Assembly: GCA_963663005.2 (NCBI GenBank)
Contig: CAXXHH010000013.1
Location: 124,001-188,000, forward strand
Length of the DNA: 64,000 nucleotides
Direction: 5' to 3'
Source of the DNA: CAINVV01 sp963663005
GTDB lineage: Bacteria; Bacteroidota; Bacteroidia; Bacteroidales; Prolixibacteraceae
Under the pieces are notes generated by a model. The model was not told where the DNA came from, did no database searches, and worked only from the letters and a program-made list of their open reading frames with translations. Made by a program: the position numbers and the translations under genes. This document shows, in pieces, positions 59,274 through 64,000 of this stretch (the stretch's first letter is position 1; each line of letters starts with the position of its first letter).

Positions 59274-62200
59274 ATGGACTTCATTATAAAAAGAAAAGTA
59301 TTGATCAGCATGCTCTTCCTCGGGCTAAGCATGTTGGGATATGTCTCCTGGAAGAATCTTTCGATGGAGCTTTTCCCGAATGCCGAGCTTCCTATGTTGT
59401 ATGTGCAGGTTGCATGCCAGCAGGAGGTAGACCCGAAATTCATGGAAAGTCAGGCGATCATCCCGCTCGAAGGAGCCATCGGTACGTTACAGGGCATCGA
59501 AAACATGGAATCTTCCTGTCAGTCGAGGCGCGGAACGATCATGGTAGAATTCAATAAAAAGGTCAATTTCAAATATACCTACCTGAAGCTGCAGGAGAAG
59601 ATCAACGAGATAAAATCTACGATTCCGGAGCAATTTATTGTAACGGTTGTCAAGGTTGACCTTCAGCAGTTGAACAAACAGTTCATGCAATTGCAGGTCC
59701 GGGGTACCGGTGGAGTCGATCTTGTCAGAAATATTACTGACCAAAAAATCAAACCTGAGCTTCAAAACGTTGATGGCATTGCCGGCATAAATATTTATGG
59801 CGGTCGCGAGAAAACAATTGAAATTCAATTAGATATGGATGTCTGTAACGCGTATAAGATTACAGCATCCAGTATCAGGAATAAATTGACTCAGAATTAT
59901 CGAACCAGAGCTTATGCCGGAGATGTCTACGGCTCAAACCTCCGGTACACTGTTCAGGTTACGTCCGAATTTGATAATCTCAACCAGATTGAGAATCTAG
60001 TGATAGCTAATGGCCCCATTTTGCTGAAGGATGTTGCGAAAGTCTATTTTGGCACAAAAGAGCAAACCTCCTATTCACGGGTTAATGGCAAGGATGCTGT
60101 ATCAATAACCCTGGTTAATGATGCTCAGTCCAATCTGATCGAGCTTTCCAAAAAGACGTTGGAAGCCATTGCTAAATTGAACAAAGATCTCGCTCCGAAG
60201 GAAATAGAGATTACGGTTCAAAATAATGCGGCCGATACAATGGAGAAGAACCTGAACCAGATCGGTGAGTTAGCTCTTGTTGGAGCGTTACTGGCCATCT
60301 TTGTTCTTTGGATCTTCCTGAAAAACATACAACTTGTCTCCATTATTGCCCTGGCAATACCGATTTCGGTGCTAACCGCCTTCAACTTTTTCTACTATTC
60401 GGATGTTACAATCAACAGCCTTACACTTGTGGGAATGGCTTTGGCGGTGGGAATATTGCTCGATAACAGTGTGGTTGTGCTTGAAAACATTTACCGCCTG
60501 CGAGCGACGGGAAAATCGCCCAGAGATGCAGTAATTCAGGGTACATCAGAGGTGTGGCGGTCAATCATCGCTGCTACTTTGACAACCACTACAATATTCC
60601 TTCCCTTCCTTTTTTCGGATAACTTCCTGATTAAGTTGTTGGGTAAGAACATTGGCGTATCAATCATTTCGACGTTGTTGGTTTCGCTGACCGTTGCAAT
60701 GCTTTTAGTACCCATGCTCGCCTATGCCTTCCTGAAAAAGAAAGCTGGCGGTAATATGGAATTTACGCAGGTATCTTCGCGAAATAAGATGATTCAGGCG
60801 TACGTGATGCTTTTGAAATATTCACTGCGCAAGCCTGCCCAGACTATTATCGGTGCACTGATCTTCTTTTTCGTAACGATATTTATCTGTCTGGCGGTTA
60901 GTATGTCGTCTCTTAATGAGGTGAAGACTACTGCTTTCCGTATCAACGTCACCTTGCCATCCGGCTCAACGATCGAATCAAGCGACAAAGTTGTGAGTGA
61001 GATTGAAAACCGGATCAAAGGTATTGAGGAGATCAAAGACGTTACCTGTAATATCCAGGTCGAGAGTGCGAGCGTCACCGTTCAGCTCAAAGATGATTTC
61101 CAAAAGATAAAAAAACGTTCCCTCTCTCAAATTCGTGATGAGGTAACCAATAAAATGAATGATATTCCCGGAGGAACGATCGACATCGCTGATGCATCCT
61201 CTACCGGAAGTAACAGCATTGGTGGCGGTATGCCGATGACCAGTTCCGGATCAGGTAATTTTATGGCCATGATGGGGGTTGGTTCAAATTGGGAACGGGT
61301 AATAATCAAAGGACAGGATTTCGAGGTCATGAAAAATGTGGCCTCCGACTTACAATACTTCCTGGAAGGATTGGAGTCTATGAATGGAGTCAGGGTAAGT
61401 TATTCCAATAACAGACCTGAGGTTCATCTGAGATTTAATCCGCTATTGATGAACGCCTACGATGTCACTCTTGCCAATATTTCGGGCGAATTGAACTCTT
61501 TCAGCAAAGAGATCGTGACAACTATTCCTTACAAACAAGGAAATGAGCAATACGACATCACCATAAAAGAGATGCCGAAAAAAGGTCAGACTGCTGAAGA
61601 TGCAAAAAAGAACAGAACTGCTTTTGACCTTAGGACGCTCCCTGTAGCCGACTCAAAAGGCGGGTTGCACGAACTGCAGAATATCAGTGATGTAGTGCTC
61701 TCTTCCGGGTATGCAAGTATTTCAAGGGTAAACCAGGAGAAACAAATCGAGGTACGTTACCGCTTTGTTGATGCTTCGCAGGATTCGAAAGATCTTCTTG
61801 CCTCCTACCGGGCAGAAGTAGATAAAATCATTGAAAGCTATAACATGCCATCCGGTATTGCTATCCAGGTTATTCATGAAGAAGATACCCTCAAAGATTT
61901 CTACTTCCTGATTCTGGCCGCTTTCTTCCTGATTTTTATGATCCTTGCATCCGTTTTTGAATCTGTTGCGACACCATTTGTACTGATGTTTTCGATTCCG
62001 CTTGCGGCAATCGGATCCTTCCTTGCACTCATATTCTCGCACAATTCATTGTTTAATGCAAACACCCTCATTGGATTCTTGATCCTGATTGGTGTTGTGG
62101 TGAACAATGGTATCATCCTGATCGACTACACCCAGATTCTCCGGAAGAGAGGATTTAGGAAAAATCGTGCGCTGGTTATGGCTGGTATGTCCAGACTTCG

Positions 62201-64000
62201 TCCTATTCTTATTACTGCCATCGCCACCATCGCCGCAATGCTACCGCTGGCTATGGGCGACAACGAATATGTAGGCGCTATTGGTGCACCATTTGCCATT
62301 ACGGTTATCGGAGGATTGAGCCTGAGTACGCTTCTTACATTGGTCTTTATCCCAACATTCTATTCGGGACTGGAAACCTCTATTCAGTGGGTAAAAGAAC
62401 TGGACTGGAAAATAAAAATTGGACAAGCCATACTCTTCGTTACCGCTATTCTTCTGATCTACACTCGAGTCGATGATTTCTTGTGGAAGATGCTGGATAT
62501 GGTGGCTATCATCATCGTTATCCCTGGCGGAACATGGTTTATTATGAATAGTCTTCGTAAAGCCAAAGAAACCGTTATCGATCCTGATAAGCAGATTACG
62601 ATAAAAGTTGAAAATCTTGTTAAGATATACGACTGGGGAAGTCGTTTTGCCCGGGAATGGAAAGGCAACAGGAGTATACGCGAGCGCGCTGGCCAGTTGA
62701 AATACTACCGTAAATTGAGAGATTTTGACTTATATATCTGGCAGCTGCCGTTGCTTGGGTTCATGCTCTATTTTACCTTCATTTATTTGCAAAATGGATT
62801 GTATTCCCTGATATTTGCTGTTCTTATTTATCTGATGACACTTGCAATGTGGGGTCCGATTGCCGAATATCTCACCTACAGATCTGAGAATGAAGGTAAA
62901 AAATGGATGGGAAAACTGTCGGCCTCGGGTTATAAAATCCTGTACTGGTTCCTACCAATCCTTGTTCTTGTTTTCTTCTATTTCAAATGGGAAAAGATTG
63001 TTTCGATAGCAATACTTGGTGCTGTTTGGTACTTCATCCTATCGGTGGATACCACTGCTAAAAGGCTATACCGCGAAAATGTCAACATTGAAAGATTAAA
63101 AGGCCGATTCGCTGGTATTCGCCGGACCTTCTACAAACTGGTCGAACAAATGCCGTTGATTGGGCGAAAAAGAGACCCATTCAAAGCCTTACGAGGTGTA
63201 TCACTTGAGATAAACACTGGTATGATTGGATTGCTCGGACCGAATGGCGCCGGTAAATCCACCATGATGAGGGTTATCTGCGGTATCTATGAGCAAAGCT
63301 ATGGTAAAGTGTGGATCAATGGAATTGATACTCAGGAAAAACGCGAAGAACTGCAAGGTTTGATCGGTTATTTACCACAAGAGTTTGGCACATATGAAAA
63401 CATGTCTGCGTACGAATTCCTGGATTATCAGGCAATTCTTAAGGGACTTACCGATGCCACTTTAAGGAATAAGCGGATCGAATACGTGCTAAGTTCTGTT
63501 CACTTGTGGGATCGAAAAGATGAAAAGATCGGCGGATTCTCCGGTGGTATGAAACAGCGGATGGGTATCGCTCAGATATTGCTGCATCTTCCGAGAATAT
63601 TAGTCGTTGATGAACCTACTGCAGGCTTGGATCCAAGGGAAAGAATTCGCTTCAGGAACCTTCTGGTAGAATTAAGTCGCGAACGAATCGTAATCTTCTC
63701 TACGCACATTATTGAGGATATTTCGAGCTCTTGTAATCAGGTAGCGGTTGTCAACCGTGGCGAGCTTTGTTATGCTGGTCATCCGAACGACATGGTGAAA
63801 CTGGCTGAAGGCTTTGTTTGGCAGTTTAGCATTCCTGCGAAGGAATTTGACGCCTTCCCGATGAAAGAGCGGGTTATCCACCATATGCGCGACGGCGAAA
63901 TGATTAAGATCCGTTTTCTTTCTGCAGATAAGCCTGCTGAGGATGCAATCATTGTCAAACCAGTTCTTGAAGAAGCATATTTATGCATACTGAAAGGATT
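59274..64000 (+). CDS. RND permease fused to an ABC ATPase domain (3' end outside window)
   Basis: The frame from ATG 59274 has no stop up to the window end (over 1575 codons). Residues about 1-1035 are a full RND permease (TM4 relay ILLDNSVVVLENIYR; last helix SLSTLLTLVFIPTFYSG). Two further helices (about 1047-1092) follow. ITIKVENLVKIYDWG (1109-1123) looks like the first strand and A-loop of an ABC domain, then about 180 residues with four helices intervene, and the ABC domain resumes at FKALRGVSLEI (1303). Walker A GPNGAGKS starts at 1322, signature FSGGMKQ has Ser1423, Walker B is VVDEPTAGLDP (Asp1446, Glu1447), switch His in FSTHIIED. All ATPase motifs look functional. Confidence 0.9.
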   Translation, partial: MDFIIKRKVLISMLFLGLSMLGYVSWKNLSMELFPNAELPMLYVQVACQQEVDPKFMESQAIIPLEGAIGTLQGIENMESSCQSRRGTIMVEFNKKVNFKYTYLKLQEKINEIKSTIPEQFIVTVVKVDLQQLNKQFMQLQVRGTGGVDLVRNITDQKIKPELQNVDGIAGINIYGGREKTIEIQLDMDVCNAYKITASSIRNKLTQNYRTRAYAGDVYGSNLRYTVQVTSEFDNLNQIENLVIANGPILLKDVAKVYFGTKEQTSYSRVNGKDAVSITLVNDAQSNLIELSKKTLEAIAKLNKDLAPKEIEITVQNNAADTMEKNLNQIGELALVGALLAIFVLWIFLKNIQLVSIIALAIPISVLTAFNFFYYSDVTINSLTLVGMALAVGILLDNSVVVLENIYRLRATGKSPRDAVIQGTSEVWRSIIAATLTTTTIFLPFLFSDNFLIKLLGKNIGVSIISTLLVSLTVAMLLVPMLAYAFLKKKAGGNMEFTQVSSRNKMIQAYVMLLKYSLRKPAQTIIGALIFFFVTIFICLAVSMSSLNEVKTTAFRINVTLPSGSTIESSDKVVSEIENRIKGIEEIKDVTCNIQVESASVTVQLKDDFQKIKKRSLSQIRDEVTNKMNDIPGGTIDIADASSTGSNSIGGGMPMTSSGSGNFMAMMGVGSNWERVIIKGQDFEVMKNVASDLQYFLEGLESMNGVRVSYSNNRPEVHLRFNPLLMNAYDVTLANISGELNSFSKEIVTTIPYKQGNEQYDITIKEMPKKGQTAEDAKKNRTAFDLRTLPVADSKGGLHELQNISDVVLSSGYASISRVNQEKQIEVRYRFVDASQDSKDLLASYRAEVDKIIESYNMPSGIAIQVIHEEDTLKDFYFLILAAFFLIFMILASVFESVATPFVLMFSIPLAAIGSFLALIFSHNSLFNANTLIGFLILIGVVVNNGIILIDYTQILRKRGFRKNRALVMAGMSRLRPILITAIATIAAMLPLAMGDNEYVGAIGAPFAITVIGGLSLSTLLTLVFIPTFYSGLETSIQWVKELDWKIKIGQAILFVTAILLIYTRVDDFLWKMLDMVAIIIVIPGGTWFIMNSLRKAKETVIDPDKQITIKVENLVKIYDWGSRFAREWKGNRSIRERAGQLKYYRKLRDFDLYIWQLPLLGFMLYFTFIYLQNGLYSLIFAVLIYLMTLAMWGPIAEYLTYRSENEGKKWMGKLSASGYKILYWFLPILVLVFFYFKWEKIVSIAILGAVWYFILSVDTTAKRLYRENVNIERLKGRFAGIRRTFYKLVEQMPLIGRKRDPFKALRGVSLEINTGMIGLLGPNGAGKSTMMRVICGIYEQSYGKVWINGIDTQEKREELQGLIGYLPQEFGTYENMSAYEFLDYQAILKGLTDATLRNKRIEYVLSSVHLWDRKDEKIGGFSGGMKQRMGIAQILLHLPRILVVDEPTAGLDPRERIRFRNLLVELSRERIVIFSTHIIEDISSSCNQVAVVNRGELCYAGHPNDMVKLAEGFVWQFSIPAKEFDAFPMKERVIHHMRDGEMIKIRFLSADKPAEDAIIVKPVLEEAYLCILKG

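Noticed and set aside
1..64000. CRISPR array, rRNA operon, prophage or replication origin
   Set aside because: No regularly spaced repeats, no rRNA sequence, no phage structural genes and no dnaA-box cluster were noticed.

Overview
The window looks like the chromosome of an anaerobic Bacteroidetes bacterium, probably of the order Bacteroidales/Marinilabiliales. The evidence is a SusC/SusD pair, promoters of the TTTG-N(~20)-TAnnTTTG type, near absence of Shine-Dalgarno sequences, a TonB/ExbB/ExbD/ExbD cluster, a trimeric [FeFe]-hydrogenase, an anaerobic sulfatase maturase and a membrane-bound pyrophosphatase. No rRNA gene or CRISPR array was seen. One tRNA gene, tRNA-Leu(CAG), is present.

Layout. 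(1) 1-2.5 kb: an AT-rich accessory stretch with a partial unknown gene and a two-gene unit (unknown protein + patatin-like phospholipase). Each is followed by a highly structured inverted-repeat element resembling an integron attC site. (2) 2.7-20 kb, all minus strand: a saccharide/lipid utilisation block. In transcription order it runs GH78 rhamnosidase, GH92 mannosidase, PKD lipoprotein, SusC, SusD, a terminator, then PhoPQ-related protein, neutral-ceramidase-like protein, membrane PHP protein and a YidR-like propeller lipoprotein. (3) 20-29 kb: hppA, a dihydroorotate-dehydrogenase-like gene, the hydC-hydB-hydA hydrogenase and a HydG-like maturase. (4) 28.9-36.3 kb: exbB, exbD, exbD, tonB, a PstS-like lipoprotein, a TPR protein and a sialidase-like protein. 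The second exbD and tonB each carry an apparent single-base insertion. (5) 36.4-44.5 kb: tRNA-Leu, a DPP-IV peptidase, anSME, a dienelactone hydrolase, and the conserved thrS-infC-rpmI-rplT operon. infC appears to start at AUA behind an AGGAGG. (6) 44.57-46.01 kb: a complete IS4-family element with 23-bp inverted repeats and a 9-bp target duplication. (7) 46.2-48.2 kb: a YtrA-type ABC transporter/GntR operon with its own promoter and operator. (8) 48.3-64 kb: a putative adhesin-head-like protein, then a run of six same-strand genes that mixes ABC and RND export parts.

The most unusual feature is at the right edge. One uninterrupted frame from 59274 to the window end encodes a full RND permease joined to an ABC-type ATPase domain. 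A four-helix membrane segment appears to be inserted between the first strand of the ATPase and its Walker A. The same operon holds a free ABC ATPase closely resembling the fused one, an ABC-2 permease joined to an M1-peptidase-like (no HExxH) and golvesin-like C-terminus, a TolC-like channel, a periplasmic adaptor and a second RND pump. I infer a combined ABC/RND export machine; no substrate can be named.

Functions below are inferred from recognisable motifs and family resemblance by eye. No database search was possible.
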